Notes: generated by a model not told the origin, from the letters alone. Shown: positions 1-11,722, numbered from the stretch's first letter. The stretch: 64,000 nucleotides of DNA from Ditylenchus dipsaci (GCA_004194705.1 SADC01001374.1:186001-250000), one strand, 5' to 3'. Program-made: numbers and translations.

Positions 1-624
1 GGGTGGATTGTCGTTGACATTTAACACATTAATGTGCATGGTCATCCAGGTGCTAGAGTGCTCCTGTACAGCCAATACAGTTAGAGTATGGTTGTGATGG
101 GTCTCGTAATCCAATGGTTTGACCAGTAACAATTTCCCAGTCATGGAGTTTATTTGGAACAAGGAATATAAGTTTCCGTCAACTATGGAATAGTTGACTG
201 TGTGCTTGTGTTGACTGCCGCAATAATTGTTAAAAATAGAGTATTGACTTTGGTGGCTCTCAAATTTTGATTGCTTGGGAATGTTCACTGTATCATAGTC
301 AATTGCAGATTCCGATTCATTAATTGTGGCATAGTGGACTGTAGACTCCACTTGTTGACTGTGGACCTCAAAAGTTTTTATTATAAAGCCTGGAGGGGCG
401 TTCTCCGGTATGTCTATGAAGTGTTGCACGTGCTGAGCATTGGCTATTCCTCGTTTTTCTTTTCGGGTTTTATCAGGCAACACTCTTATTAACAGTACTT
501 GAGGCAAGCTTTTTTTGGCTGGTGTGCTTTTGTCAACAGCTATTATAGTCAGGTTATGCACCATTGGATGGTTTTCTGCTGCTGAATTAGGGAGAGGAAA
601 TATTTCTCCTGTATCTGGATTGAT
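1..624 (-). CDS. Cadherin gene exon 10, open to the window edge
   Basis: The exon starts after CACTTTCAG with INPDTGEIFPLP, completing the repeat begun in exon 9. It stays open for 208 codons. It includes FQINSMTGKLLLVKPLDYET and ends at the edge with LNVNDNPP, the linker into a further repeat. The gene therefore continues to the left. Confidence 0.9.
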   Translation of the reverse strand, partial: MNPDTGEIFPLPNSAAENHPMVHNLTIIAVDKSTPAKKSLPQVLLIRVLPDKTRKEKRGIANAQHVQHFIDIPENAPPGFIIKTFEVHSQQVESTVHYATINESESAIDYDTVNIPKQSKFESHQSQYSIFNNYCGSQHKHTVNYSIVDGNLYSLFQINSMTGKLLLVKPLDYETHHNHTLTVLAVQEHSSTWMTMHINVLNVNDNPP

Positions 625-3600
625 CTGAAAGTGAAAAGGACTGTGCTCAAAGTAAACGCTTTTTTCAACAACTCAACAGAATCAACTTACCTTAAAATAA
701 ATATTGGGTCTGATACGGTAGATCAGTTGAGCATTCCTGCCGGTGTCATTAGCTTCTACTCTAAGCAATGACCTATTAACACTCAAGTCAGCTGCATTTA
801 CTTCAATGGCATAGAAAGGAGCAGAGAAGCTGGGGACATGGTCACTGGCATCTGGAATTACATGTACCAAGCAACTGCAATTTTTCTTAGAGTTGGACTG
901 GTAGATGTTGGAGATGGAAAAGCTCAAGTTGAGCACTGACTGACGAGGATATTGACTTTCGTAGTGGAAGTTTTGTCTTGTTCCCAGCTGAAATCCCTTT
1001 GTTCTTAAATTTTCATCAGTGAAACTTTAAATATACACATCCAGAATTTCAAAAATAAGTTTACTAGTTATTTTCACTGCATTTTCAGATTTTGATCAAA
1101 TATTCAGAAAATTGAGAAAATTTGAGAAAATTTAACATGTTTTTAGAGAATGAGAATTTCTAATAAACATTTTAAACACAATTTTTTCGAAAAATCTGAA
1201 CTAACCACTCCCAGTTGCTCATCTAGCAGAAATTCTTTCGCCATGCTCAATAGTTTGAACTTAACTATTTTAAGCCTCTTATCCTTCCATTCCAATTGGC
1301 CAACAAAGGTCCCAGCAGCCACTTTTTCTTGCATCTCAAACACCGCCTGTTCAGGGCATTTCAGCTCTTTTTCAGTGATGTTGTCTACCACCACGAAATT
1401 CACTGTAAACTCTTGAAAGAAGTTCCTCCAAGCATCTTGCACCCTCACAACCATAGTTTCGGTTTGTTCTAGTCGGAATCTCAACCACACTTGGCCATTT
1501 GGCAACAAGTCCAAGGCAGAGTCCACAAATTTGGCAGAAAACAAAAATCTATTTGCCTGGTTTTTTCTTGGATTCAAATCCACAAGTAAAAAATCCCTCT
1601 GGTTTTTTTCTTGGGTCACCAAAACCGTCTTTTTGCTAGCAAACAGGTGCGATTTTTCTTCTTCTTTAAGATTTATTTGCAGTACTTGAGTAGCCTTCGA
1701 CCCATAAGCATCTTCTATTGTGATATTGGCAATTAGCTGGTCTATTTTGTACAGCATTGGTTTGAGATAAAGAAGCCCATTTGCGGGATGGACGACCACT
1801 TGATCGCTATTGCATTTATAGGTTAGCTGGTGTAAGCCGGTCGATTCAACTCTTCCGAAGGGTTCACCAATAACTATTTGATTCAAATCCACCTCGAAAT
1901 TCTGTTTGTTTTCACTTAATTTAGCTGGGGATTAATCTCTTTGGGGAGCTCGATGAATCCTGTGTGAGTAAGCCAGAAATTCGGGGATTGAGCTAAGATT
2001 TTGTAGAAGTTTTTCTGCGTTTTCGGGTAGTCATTTTGGTGATGATATGATAGAATGCCGGTTTCAGAATCTATTTGTAGGTTGGGAAGGGAGGTGGGCA
2101 GTAGTGAATAGTGTACTTGCTGCTTTAATGAACGGTTTTCTTGCTGAAGCGAGAATTGAGTCAGGATGTATTTGTCAGAAGTTCCGCCTTTTCTGACTTT
2201 TAGAGTTTTATTAGGGGTTTTTAGAGTGGGTAAAATGGTGGGATCCTCAATCAATTTGAAGTGGACGGTAGCGTTTGCAGGTGAAGCACGTTGCGCTGTG
2301 TCCTCCACCCTATTACAACCTAGAATTTGAGGTTCGCATTGGATGGAAAAGTACTTCAATCTACCTGGATCACATCCCTGCCTTGTAATTAGATGGAAGT
2401 GAGGAATGCAGACTAAGCCAACCAGTTTTGGCGTCCACTTGAAACAAGTTAGTCGGTGCGTCCAACAGTTGGTAAGTAAGTGCTCCTTGGTGACTGTCCA
2501 CGAGGTCAGCATCCTCAGCTTGGAATTTCACGAGCTTGGTTGATTGCTGTTCGGACAGTCGTAGATTTTGGTAGTAGATTGAGTCCAGGAAGATGGGTGG
2601 ATTGTCGTTGACGTCCTGGAAACAAAAAGTGTTTTAAAAATTCTTAAGATTTGGGAGTCCAGAAAATCCATATAATACCCCTTCTAACCTCTAGAAAAAC
2701 TTCCACCGCAGAAATAGAACTTTTCCTGGGAATCCCACTATCTTCAGCTGCCACTTCAAAACAAAAATAATGTTTGTCCAGCTCATAGTCCAGTGGGTGG
2801 TTCAAAAATATTTGGCCAGTTTGTGCGTTGACTCGAAACATTTCAGCATCCATCGACTTGACTAATGAATATGTTACAATAGCGTTATCTCCCAAATCCT
2901 TGTCCAAAGCCTCCAGTTTCAACACTTGCTGCACAACTGGATGACTTTCAAGTAGATTTACTGAATACAGAAGTATTGACTGTTGATTCAAAGTAGAAAT
3001 ATTCTGAGTTCTGGTCAAATTTGATGTAAGAAATTGAGGAGAATGATTGTTGACGTCCACAACATACACATTTAGTTGAGCTACAGTGTACAGAAAAGAA
3101 TACTGAGAATTGCTGACTTTGACCATCACTTTGTAAGGAGATTGCTCTAATTGCAATGGTTGAACTAGCTTCACAAAATTACCATCCATTTTGAACACTG
3201 ATGATTCATAGCCAAGCGGACTAGCCATGAGCTCAAAGGAATGTTGGTAAGAAGAAGGTTGGAGACCAATCCGAGCAACCAGAGAGCCCAGCGGAAGATC
3301 TTCTGCAACTTTGACTGTTTGGATGTCTTCTTGCAATATGGGAGCTGAATCATTGAAATGGCGGATGAACACCTAAATTAAATATTTACCGTATTTCCTC
3401 TGGCACCCTAATTTAAAATCGTATTCTTTGACCCCTTTTCGAAGACAGCTTCAGGCAAGTTAACCCTGAAATTTTAGTTACTGAGATGAGCCGAAAATTG
3501 AGGACTAATTTACTGAATAGTAGTTTTCAAAAAGTGGGCCAAAAACACGATTTTAAATTTAGGGGTGCCGTATAATTAGAAAAAAGGATAATATGAATGA

Positions 3601-6600
3601 AAACAGTGAACAAAATCAACCTCAAGTTTCTTAGAGACCCTTTTGACATGATTGATGATTGCAGAAATTTCTAGTTGAAAGCTGTCTTGCTGTGAACCGA
3701 TTTCAGCGCTAGACTGATTGAGACGAAGAATGGCAAAATTATGGCCGGACTCAAGTCGAAACACACCACCTTGGTTGCCTTCAGTGATTTCTAATGTGGC
3801 ATTGTCGCCAAAAGAATTGATGAGTGTAATAACAGCCACAACTGTTCCATTTAAAGATGTTTCGTCGACTGAAGCAAATGATGATCCCTTGGGATAAATC
3901 CTGAAGAAGTGATTTTTATAAATATTCAAAAATTAATCAAAACTTTAAAAAAACTTACACAAATTTTAACATTAGTTGTGATTCTGTCATTTCCTCTGAC
4001 AAGTAGACGTTGATAAATGCTTTAGAAGACAAGCTAGGAAATCCATGATCTACCGCCTCCACTTTTAAAATGCACAGTTTTTCGGTAAAATTATTAGCAG
4101 AAGAACTGCGCAGATCCGTCAAATTTGAGCAAACATCTGATAAGTTGCCCTAAAATGATTAAATTTTTTAAATGTTTAACATAGCTAACTTGAGCTTACT
4201 CACGTATTTTTCCAAAACAATTTCCCCTGTGGTTTTATCAATTCGGAAGTTTGTTTTCAACGATGCATTTTCACCGTCCAATTTGTAGCTCACTATTGCA
4301 TTTTCGCTACTATCTGCATCTTTGGCCTTTACTGTCAGCAAGCTTTTATTTTCAATTTCTTTTGCTCCTATAGAAACGTTCACATTGTAGATAGGTTGGT
4401 CAAACACAGGCAAATTATCGTTCACATCTAGTATTGTTATTTGCATCTTACAGTATCCCTTTCTAAATTTTTTTATTATTGTTGCGGCAACCGGGCAAAA
4501 AAGATTAAAAGTCTTTTTTGTCGAGCAGACGAAAGTTTTTTTAGCCCAATTTTCGATTACGCATCGAGCTGATTTTTTTCAGTACCAGTTAACATTACCG
4601 AGAGGAAGTGGTCCTGAAAAAATAAGCTCAACGCGTAGTCAAAAAATGGGCTAACAAAACTTTTGTCCGCGTCACAAAAAAGACTTTTAATCTTTTTTGT
4701 CCGGTTGCGTATCGTTGCATGTTTTTAGTTACAATACAATCTCAATTAATTACCCTCCTAAAAGTGACCAAATGTACTTATTTTCAAATTAATGCTTTAA
4801 AAGGCAGGGCCAGCTCAGGACATTAATTTGTGGGAAAATAATAATGCCAGGAAAAGGCCTTCTAGGAAAACACGCATATAGGAAAAGTCCAAGCTAGGAC
4901 AATTGACAACTGGACAATGTACTCTAGGACAACGGCCTTTTTGGAAAAGCGCATTTTAGGAAAAGGGACACTAGGACAATATACTCTAGGACAATGACGT
5001 TTTTGGAAAAGCGTCTTTTAGGAAAATGGACACTAGGACAATTTACTCTAGGACAATGATGTCTTTGGAAAACCGCATTTCAGGAAAAGGGACACTAGGA
5101 CAATGGACAATAGGTCAATCGTCTTTTTGGAAAAGCCTCTTTTGGACAATTTCTAACTGTCTAAAACGTCCTAACATCACTTTATGTGTCTGAAAACAGT
5201 ATGTTTTATAGTCTCTTGTCCTGTTGTCCATTGTCCTTCTGTAAATTGTCCTAAAATGCAATTTTCCTAGTGTCCATTGTCCTAGTGTCCATTTTCCAAA
5301 GAGGCGATTGTCCTAAAAAGCGATTGTCCTAGAGTAAATTGTCCTAGTGTCCCTTTTCCTAAAAGGCGCTTTTCCAAAGGCGTCATTTTCCTAGAGTACA
5401 TTGTCCTAGTGTCCCTTTTCCTGATAGGCACTTTTCCAAAAAAGCCACTGTCCTAGAGTCGATTGTCCTAGGGTCTACTGTCCCAACATGTCATTGTCCA
5501 AGTGTGAATTGTCCTAGCCTGGCCTTTTCCTATATGCATGTTTTCCTAGAAGGGCCTTTTCCTGAAAATTTTACTTTCCTACAAGTTAATGTCCTGAGCT
5601 GGCCTTGCCCTTTAAAAGCTTACGATAGGGATTGAAGTAAAAAAGCAGCCGAAAAAAAATTAAAAAAGCCATGAATTTTTTAAGCATCATGCAATCAGCA
5701 GTAGGTCTTTATCGAATTGGCTGGGTCGAAGAGACTGGAACTTATACATAGAGTGTCTATAAAATCAAAGAACATGAAGTCGGCAGGCAGAATTAAGGTG
5801 AAAACAATTCCCCGGCACTCGAAAATATGATGTAGACGAAATGAAATTAAATCAGGCATGGAAATGAAATTTATGAAAAGTACATTTGACTACTTCTGAA
5901 GTAAAAGTCATTTTATCGAGTGCTTATTGCATTTTGAAGCGAAAAAAGTTTTTGAGTAAAACTTCAAATATGAAAAAAGGTTCGGGGCGCTTAAAATTAA
6001 GAATTTTTCTAAAAAGTACAACCGCCATCCCTCAATTAAATGCTGGATAAAGAGAGCCTGGGAATGATTTTGGGCATTTTTTGTCATTTTTTTGGAGCTG
6101 AATCAATTGAGGCTTTACAGTATTATTCTTCAACTTACTTAGATGGATTCCCACCATCTCGTGCTTCCAATTCCAAGATGTAAAGCTCTTTTTCTTCCCT
6201 ATCAATAAGTTCAACAATTTCCAAGAACAATGTCGTAGTATTGCTTCCATTCCTTTCCTGCACCAATCCAAAGTTTTTTTCATTGTTTCTGAGAGTATAT
6301 TCAACAATAGTGCCATTTCCCTGTTGGTCCAAGTCTTGTGCTCCATTCAACACAAAACGAGTGCCGATTGCAGTCGACTCAACTATTGAGATATTCTGTA
6401 AAAAAAATGTTTTGCGCTTTTCATTTCCATATTTGCTGACAAATTTGTTATGGTGCTCGGTTTTTTTGCATTTCCTAATATTAATTTTGTGTAGGAGCAA
6501 GAGGCAATACTTTTTTTGCAATGCAAATACATTTCTTCTTTTTGTTAAAGAGAAAGTATCCTCCAACCTCCTCTGACCTTCACAATCTGGAGAGGGGAGG

Positions 6601-8551
6601 TATAACCCAGCAATGCATTGGATAAGTGTGTTCTTAGGTGGATGAGTGAAAACCAAAATTAATTTGTCTGAATTATTCAAGATTTCCGTACTTTTAACTT
6701 AGTACTCGAAAGTAAAAACTTGCTTTTTTATTTTTCTATAGCTCGTTGGTCAATAAACATAAGTAAATAAAAAATTCGGGCTCTCTAAGAAGCAATATCT
6801 TTTTCACTACAGATCAAAAGTTATGAAGAAAATAAGAAAGTGTGCAATTTTCAAGTCATTTATGAAAATACTTTTTCTCAACAGACATTGTTGATGGGTA
6901 GCTTAGTAGGCAAGCAGCTCTTTTTTACTCTTATGCCGACGCCTCAGCTTTGGCTCATATAGAAAATGGCTGTTACTAATTTCACCCGTCGAAATACTGA
7001 TTTGCCGTATATTCTTTAATAAAAGACCACTCTCTAAAAAACGACCTCTTTCAGGACCTATATCTCAGCCTAGAGTAAATATTTTGAAGATCTGTTTTCA
7101 GCGTTTTCCTAAATCTCACGAGATCTAGCGATTCCACTTTTTAGATTTGAGATTTTCATCCAAAAATTTCGAGATCGATCTCTCATTTTTCAGATTTTGG
7201 AGAGATTGAAAAATAAACGACCATGGTCTTTTAATAAAGAATATACGGTATCCCGTCAAAAAAAATTAATTATTTTTCGAGCTTTTTGTTTTATTTATTT
7301 TTTAATTTTTGGCGCTAGTATAGAATACCCAAGCCTACCTCCCAAAAAACCGGACCCTCCCAAACTCGCTGTAACTACTCTTTGGAACAACAAGTTTAGG
7401 TTTAACCCTCAGGCTCGGGGGCAGGCCAGCGTACGGAAGTTGTGACTAATAAATGTCTTAAGCCCTTTTTCTGGGATCTGAAACATATATTTGGGTGCTC
7501 TTTACTTAAGTTTCAAAAAGAAAACCTTTCAGGGGAGGGGGCGTTCGATACTAGGTACAAGTTTTATACCAGCATGTAGCCCTGGATCTCAGCTTTCTAA
7601 TAAGCTATTAACTGACTGAAAGTATTTTCAAAAAGTTGCAGAAAGATGTTTTCACATACATCAACTATTAAAAAAAATTGCTCTACACAAAGATCTTTTT
7701 GTGCAACTTTTTAAAACTCATGAAATTAGTTCAGAGCTTGCTAAAAAGCTGATATCTAGGGCTACATTTCGGTATAAAAATAAAAAAAACAGGAATTTTT
7801 TTTATAAAATATCAATAAATGTTAAAGATCTGACGGGGTAAATCAGTAATTTGACTGAGTAAAACAATTTGAGCATATAGAAAATATTTTTGCATTTTCC
7901 ACAAAAGTCTAGAATTATACTCGGAATAGGAAAGCACTTTCAATATATTAAAAATTATTGAAATTTTTTAATTTTTATGTTGTGTTATATTTTCCATGCC
8001 ACAAATAATAACAAACCTGAATAGAAGTAGGAAATGTTGGTATATTATCGTTAATATCCTCCACACTAATCAGAATGTTGATGATGGTTGGATTGTTTGT
8101 TTGGGAGGGGTCACTCACCAAAAGCACATTCAAGACCACTTGGTCGTCAACCAGGAAAAGTAAAAGGTTTTCTCTGTCCACCCTTGCCGCTGTTCTCAAT
8201 TGTCCAGTAGAGGCATTGAAACTGAACAGTTCAGCCACTTCCGGCTTCGCACTCAACCTGTAGTTGTTGTTTCCAGTGTCTATAGTGCCCACCAAGTGTC
8301 CAAGTGGACATTCTGAAAATTGAATGCATAGATCTATGGTAAAATGGGTTGGATTTACCTTCAATGATATGAAAGCGGAGATTCTGTTCTAAGTAGATCT
8401 GGTCACTAGAACTTTGGGATATACCATTTGCATATGTGAAAGTGCTAATTATTTGGACGAGAAATAAGGTTTTGAGAAGACAGGAAATATATTGTTTAAG
8501 TATTATTTGCGAGGCCTGGAATTTGGTTTTCCAGTGGCACAACTCTCGCAT
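1..8551 (-). CDS. Cadherin-repeat protein gene, ten exons, 3' end beyond the left edge
   Basis: This gene encodes a secreted or membrane-anchored calcium-dependent adhesion protein of the cadherin superfamily. The ten exons join in consistent phase, read right to left: 8551-8359, 8312-8017, 6395-6139, 4462-4204, 4149-3959, 3900-3621, 3372-2689, 2615-1206, 987-691 and 624-1. They give about 1,500 residues with no transmembrane segment yet, so the C-terminus lies to the left. Cadherin hallmarks recur about every 100 residues: DINDN, DVNDN and NVNDN linkers, PLDYE before strand F, AxDxD motifs and TG.I motifs. Several repeats are divergent, for example DVNNHSP in place of DVNDNPP. Length and repeat number suit a large Fat-, Dachsous- or protocadherin-like protein, but the subfamily cannot be fixed without the cytoplasmic part. 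Introns hold a CCGTATTT-type MITE, a hAT foldback and other relics. Exon 8 needs two compensating frameshifts. Confidence 0.9.
691..987 (-). CDS. Cadherin gene exon 9
   Basis: It follows a GGATTTCAG acceptor in phase 0 and encodes VHVIPDASDHVPSFSAPFY and VEANDTGRNAQLIYRI, the linker and first strands of a repeat. The acidic DxNDN is degenerate (DASDHVP). It ends AAG|GTAAGT. Confidence 0.85.
1206..2615 (-). CDS. Cadherin gene exon 8, with two compensating frameshifts
   Basis: The exon opens with DVNDNPPIFLDS, AEDADLVDSHQG and FQVDAKTGWLSL in phase 0, then meets a stop at 2372-2370. Cadherin-like coding continues in the next frame (SPANATVHFKLIED, IDSETGILSYHH) until a stop at 1918-1916. It then returns to the original frame (FEVDLNQIVIGEPFG onward) and ends in phase 0 at a GTTAGT donor. 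The exon length of 1,410 bases is a multiple of three, so the two shifts cancel. Base errors in the assembly and true gene decay both explain this; a small unseen intron is less likely. Confidence 0.75.
2689..3372 (-). CDS. Cadherin gene exon 7: two cadherin repeats
   Basis: This 684-base, phase-0 exon encodes the end of one linker (RHFNDSAPIL), a full repeat ending VVDVNNHSPQF, and most of another. The second has ALDKDLGDNAIVTYSLV, FRVNAQTGQIF, HPLDYELDKHY and AAEDSGIPRKSS. The donor is GAG|GTTAGA. Confidence 0.9.
3387..3588. mobile_element. MITE of the CCGTATTT-end class in a cadherin intron
   Basis: The left end TACCGTATTTCCTCTGGCAC is mirrored on the right by GGGGTGCCGTATAATTAG. CCTAATTTAAAATCG is mirrored by CGATTTTAAATTTAGG. 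No coding capacity. The right end is decayed. Confidence 0.6.
3621..3900 (-). CDS. Cadherin gene exon 6: divergent cadherin repeat
   Basis: The exon joins in frame after CTTCTTCAG. It encodes a repeat with FGDNATLEI and GGVFRLESGHNFAIL and ends KKLE|. The motif spacing fits a cadherin repeat, but calcium-binding residues are poorly conserved. The intron after it holds a short MITE with a CCGTATTTCCTCT end. Confidence 0.75.
3959..4149 (-). CDS. Cadherin gene exon 5: end of third repeat
   Basis: It follows a 54-base intron with a TTTTAG acceptor. It encodes KVEAVDHGFPSLSSKAFINV, a cadherin strand F/G with the canonical DxG.P turn, although the following linker lacks a clear DxNDN. The donor GTAAGT leaves two bases. 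Confidence 0.8.
4204..4462 (-). CDS. Cadherin gene exon 4: linker and third repeat
   Basis: With the TTTAG acceptor at 4464-4463 the exon completes the split Lys codon and reads into MQITILDVNDNLPVFDQP. It continues with VKAKDADSSENAIVSYKLDG and IDKTTGEIVLEKY. It ends at a GTGAGT donor in phase 0. An alternative acceptor closer to the Met codon would put a stop in frame, so the upstream one is chosen. Confidence 0.85.
4804..5610. mobile_element. Foldback element with minisatellite arms, hAT-type 8-bp TSD
   Basis: The left arm begins GCAGGGCCAGCTCAGGACAT and the right arm ends with its inverted copy GTCCTGAGCTGGCCTTGC. Both arms are arrays of about 15-20-base units (CTAGGACAAT / TTGGAAAAG and complements). 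TTTAAAAG flanks the element on each side (4796-4803 and 5611-5618), an exact 8-bp TSD. It lies in the cadherin intron between exons 3 and 4 and has no ORF. The preceding 4500-4700 stretch is another imperfect hairpin (AAAAGTCTTTTTTG and complement). Confidence 0.8.
6139..6395 (-). CDS. Cadherin gene exon 3: second repeat, first part
   Basis: The acceptor is a T-rich TTTTTTACAG. The exon encodes NISIVESTAIGTRF then an ARDGGNPSK end, the DxG.P turn typical of cadherin strand F/G. The donor is GTAAGT and leaves two bases. The upstream intron of 1.6 kb holds MITEs. The downstream intron (4463-6138) holds the hAT foldback at 4804-5610. Confidence 0.85.
7004..7250. mobile_element. MITE, CCGTATATTCTTTAATAA ends
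   Basis: The perfect inverted end CCGTATATTCTTTAATAAA occurs at both borders. The core (CTCACGAGATCTAGCGATTC, TTCATCCAAAA) is a diverged copy of the element at 57362-57614, so the two are one family. It lies in the second cadherin intron. Confidence 0.75.
7312..7555. mobile_element. MITE of the TAGAATACCC family, inverse orientation
   Basis: The block with CCAGCGTACGGAAGTTGTGAC, TTTACTTAAGTTT and a G-rich end is the reverse-oriented relative of the elements at 39027-39258 and 43876-44106. A decayed partial copy lies near 45060-45160. Confidence 0.65.
8017..8312 (-). CDS. Cadherin gene exon 2: first cadherin repeat
   Basis: The exon starts after a TTTTCAG acceptor in phase 1 (split Glu codon) and encodes a full repeat ending in VEDINDNIPTFP, a calcium-binding linker. 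The FNASTGQLRTA segment is the usual F.I...TG.I strand. It ends at CAG|GTTTG in phase 0. Confidence 0.85.
8359..8551 (-). CDS. Cadherin gene exon 1: signal peptide
   Basis: The exon begins with an ATG (MRELCHWK...) followed by a hydrophobic stretch (CLLKTLFLVQIISTFTYA) that looks like a signal peptide ending near residue 42. It ends in the strand A region of the first cadherin repeat at a GTAAAT donor. The next intron is only 46 bases. No upstream coding exon is visible, so this is the likely translation start. Confidence 0.75.
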
Positions 8552-8639
8552 CTGTCTTCATTCGATCTGGCAGTGTAAGGGACTAAAAGTATTTAAGATA
8601 TATATGTGTTTACGGAGCTCTTTCAAAAATGTCTAAATA

Positions 8640-10000
8640 GCGTATCTTATCCAAATTTCTATCCCCTAACTTTAAGTAGCCTGAAATTCTGTTTCCATTG
8701 AATATTTAAGCCGTGAAAAAAGCTTCTTCAGGCATTTTTTTACCAGCCTCGGTAGAATTTTCAAAATTTAACAGGAGTTTCTCACACAGCTTAAAAATTC
8801 AATGGAAACAGAATTTCTGACCACTTGAAGTTTTAAATAGCTCTCTTAAGCTGGCTATTAATAGAGATATGGTTTCACCGGGAGTCGCAAAAAACTAGGA
8901 AAAAACTGAATGATTTGCCTAGGTATCTCCTTCCCACATCGACTTTCTCAAGAAAATGAATGACAGTAGCTAAGCTATCTAGGAACTCTTCGATTAATAA
9001 TACAAATTATGTGCATGAAAAACAATAGAAATAAGCTGCAGATCAAAAAATAACTGAAAGCCTCAAAAATGGTGAAATTTCCGAATTTTCTGCGAAATTT
9101 CGTAACTCAGTGAACTTTTCCAAATTTTTTCTAAAACTGATAATTAATTGAAAGGAAAAGTGCAGGGCTACACTTTGCAAAACAAATTTAAGAAACAATA
9201 ACCACAAAATTTTACAAAAAAAAACAAAAAATTAGACGGGAACTATCATGTAGTTTTTATTTTAAATTAATACACAAAAACAAGGTAATTATTGTAATTA
9301 ATTCGAGTGCATTTATCCTTCCTAACACGCTCCTCAAATTTTACAAAAGAGGTTTTGCAAATTAAAGAAAAGATTTTCAGCGGAGATAATCCAGCCAAAA
9401 GCAGCAAGGGTGTTGAAACAACACAAACTTGGGCAAGAGGGTTACCCTCCACACAGATCATCATCCGATTAGGTGGATCTTAATATAAACCTAAACAATA
9501 AACAATTCAGGCTTGCAACTAAGAGTTAAATCACGGATCAGCCAATCTACCAATAGAGCGGAGGGGTCATGAGAGTCATTAGCCATCATTCCCTTTCAGA
9601 GCAAATACCTTTTCATGGCCGAATTTGATGAGCAAAATGACCAAATTTTTGGTCCTAAATGACATCCCTTGCATAAAGTTTTGAAGTTACAACACTGATG
9701 CTGGGGTTACCCTCCTCTCACTGCTGCCACAAAACAACGCTCAAAAGGGATGAGGGAATAATAATATTATACACAAATTTGGGACAGCACCTGTTGCAAA
9801 GGCGGTGGTCAAGCCATACAGTGAACCTGTTTCCTTTGTTGTAACTATGGTTATTGAGAGAGTTATTGATGATGATTGCTTACTGCCATTGGTGGGGTAA
9901 TCCAATACATTAGCACAAAATAATATAAAGTTCTAATTTGATATAACTCAAAAATAGGTTTGAGTTCAATAGAGCTGGCTCAACTTAGCTCAAAATGGCA
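8640..10000. other. AT-rich intergenic stretch upstream of the cadherin start
   Basis: I see no convincing exon here. A small hairpin element spans about 8672-8830 (CTGAAATTCTGTTTCCATTG and its inverted copy). A minus-strand open frame at 9267-9464 has no recognisable domain. Promoter sequences of the cadherin gene could lie just right of 8551, but I cannot identify a core element. Confidence 0.4.
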
Positions 10001-10009
10001 TGCCCACGC

Positions 10010-10215
10010 TAATAAGTGGTGGCGCCCAGGAATTCAAAAAATTTTCCTGATCATTGAAATTGTGTGCGGATTTTTCAACTTGGTTTCTAACAAAACAACG
10101 TCTAAAATTTTATTTTAGGTATGGTTTTGTTAGAAACAAAGCTGAAAAATCAGTACAGAAGTTCAATGATTCGGAAAAAAAATTTAATTCCCACGCACCA
10201 CCCCTTACTGATTTT
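10010..10215. mobile_element. Hairpin MITE, AATTCAAAAATTTTCC family copy 1
   Basis: Inverted arms carry AATTCAAAAAATTTTCC, ATCATTGAA, and TTTCTAACAAAAC around a short loop. It is the same family as 10336-10572 and the innermost element at 12874-13101. Confidence 0.65.
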
Positions 10216-10335
10216 TAAGGGTCGAAAAATAATCCCCATGGAGGTTTAATAGAGAAAATACGGTATGTTCCTTTAAGTCGGATTTCAAACAAAAATCTTA
10301 CAAAATATTTTTTCCCGTAAAATAAAGGAAATCTA

Positions 10336-10572
10336 AAAGGGCATGGTAACCAGTTACAAACTTTGTCCCACCAATTCAAATTTTTTTCCTAATCATTGAA
10401 CTTCTGTACGGGTTTTCAGCTCGGTTTTTAACAAAACTATACCTCAAATGAAAATTCTAAGCCTTGTTTTTTCAAAAACCAAGTTGGAAAATCTGTACAT
10501 AAGTTTAATGATTCGGAAAATTTGTGAATTGGCGGGACAAATTCAAAAACAGGTGAGTATGCCCTTTAATCA
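10336..10572. mobile_element. Hairpin MITE, AGGGCATG...CATGCCCT ends, copy 2
   Basis: The left end AAGGGCATGGTAACCAG faces the right end GAGTATGCCCTTTAA. Inside are the shared CACCAATTCAAATTTTTTTCC and TTTCTAACAAAAC-like arms. The right border retains TTAA; the left is CTAA. Confidence 0.6.
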
Positions 10573-11337
10573 TTTTTCGCCGAAAAATGACATTATTGAG
10601 TTTTGATTACTCAAAATAGATTCTGAAATAAAATTTTTAAAAGTATCAGTTTCATTTTAGGAAGTTTGCAACCAGCCTGAACACATTTTATTCGATTTTG
10701 TAACCTTTTTAAGTTTTTTTTTTGGCGGTAACAGCTAAATCATAACGATGCGATAAAAAACAAATTGTCCGGTAAATAATTCCTTTCCTACGAATCAAAT
10801 CCGTAAATCCGCTAACAAAACCAGGTGTTTTTAAGTTACGAAGGGGTGTTGATTCAAAATCGCATGTTGTTGCTGCAAAAAAATTAAAGAAAAACGGAAA
10901 ACCAGAGACAAACGTGTTCATGGGTGGTTGCAAACTTCTGAACAACCTGATATGCCGATTTCGGCACTTTTATAGTCCCCCTACTCGGGATTTTCGAAAA
11001 ATAACCCAAAATTACGTCCCGCACTTATTTTTTCTGCTTTACACGATAAAAGAAACATTCATGAATACTTTATGATGAAAAAAATTTAAGATTTTTTCAA
11101 AAAAATATTTGCCTCCCACCCTTTAGGGGTAGATGGTTTTTCAGGGTATTTTCGACCTAATTTTAGTCTCTTTTGAGTAAAGTCAAGTTAAAAATAACAG
11201 ATTCAGAGTTGCGCGCAGTCACTTGCCTCTGACATCATTCCGAGCAAGACTCTTGATCAAAAATGCATAGAGAGAGTCTTTTTGCCCAGCTCCAGCAAGA
11301 AAAATTAAAAAATTACCCAAAATTATCCCAAAAGGGT

Positions 11338-11722
11338 AAAATATCGATTACCGACGGTCAATGAATTTTTTTTTAATTTTTGATCAAAATCGTCAATTTT
11401 CAGGGCAAAAGTTTCTGGAAAGTCGACCCCAATTCCAAAATCTCATCCTGAATACGAATCCGTTGAGATCAGATCAAAATAATTTCTATGGGCTGATATA
11501 TAGCTATTTTGAGTAGATAGACCAGGAATTTAGCACCATTTACCTATTTTAGTAGATATCTCAGTCTATAAAAAATATTTCGATCTGATCTCAACGTATT
11601 CGGATTCAGGATGAGATTTGGTATTAGGGTTGACTTTCCAGAAACTTTTACCCTAAAACTTGACGATTTTGATCAAAAATTTCAAAAAAAAAATTCATTG
11701 ACCGTCGGTAATCGATAGCCGT
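11338..11722. mobile_element. Palindromic MITE, ATCGATTACCGACGGTCAAT ends
   Basis: TCGATTACCGACGGTCAATG is inverted exactly at the right end. Arms carry GAAAGTCGACC, TCTCATCCTGAAT and GATCAGATCAAAAT with their complements. A diverged family member is at about 56872-57256. Confidence 0.75.

Noticed and set aside
9267..9464. Minus-strand frame with a hydrophobic segment upstream of the cadherin gene
   Set aside because: No splice connection to the cadherin exon 1, no motif, and it lies in AT-rich sequence with similar chance frames.
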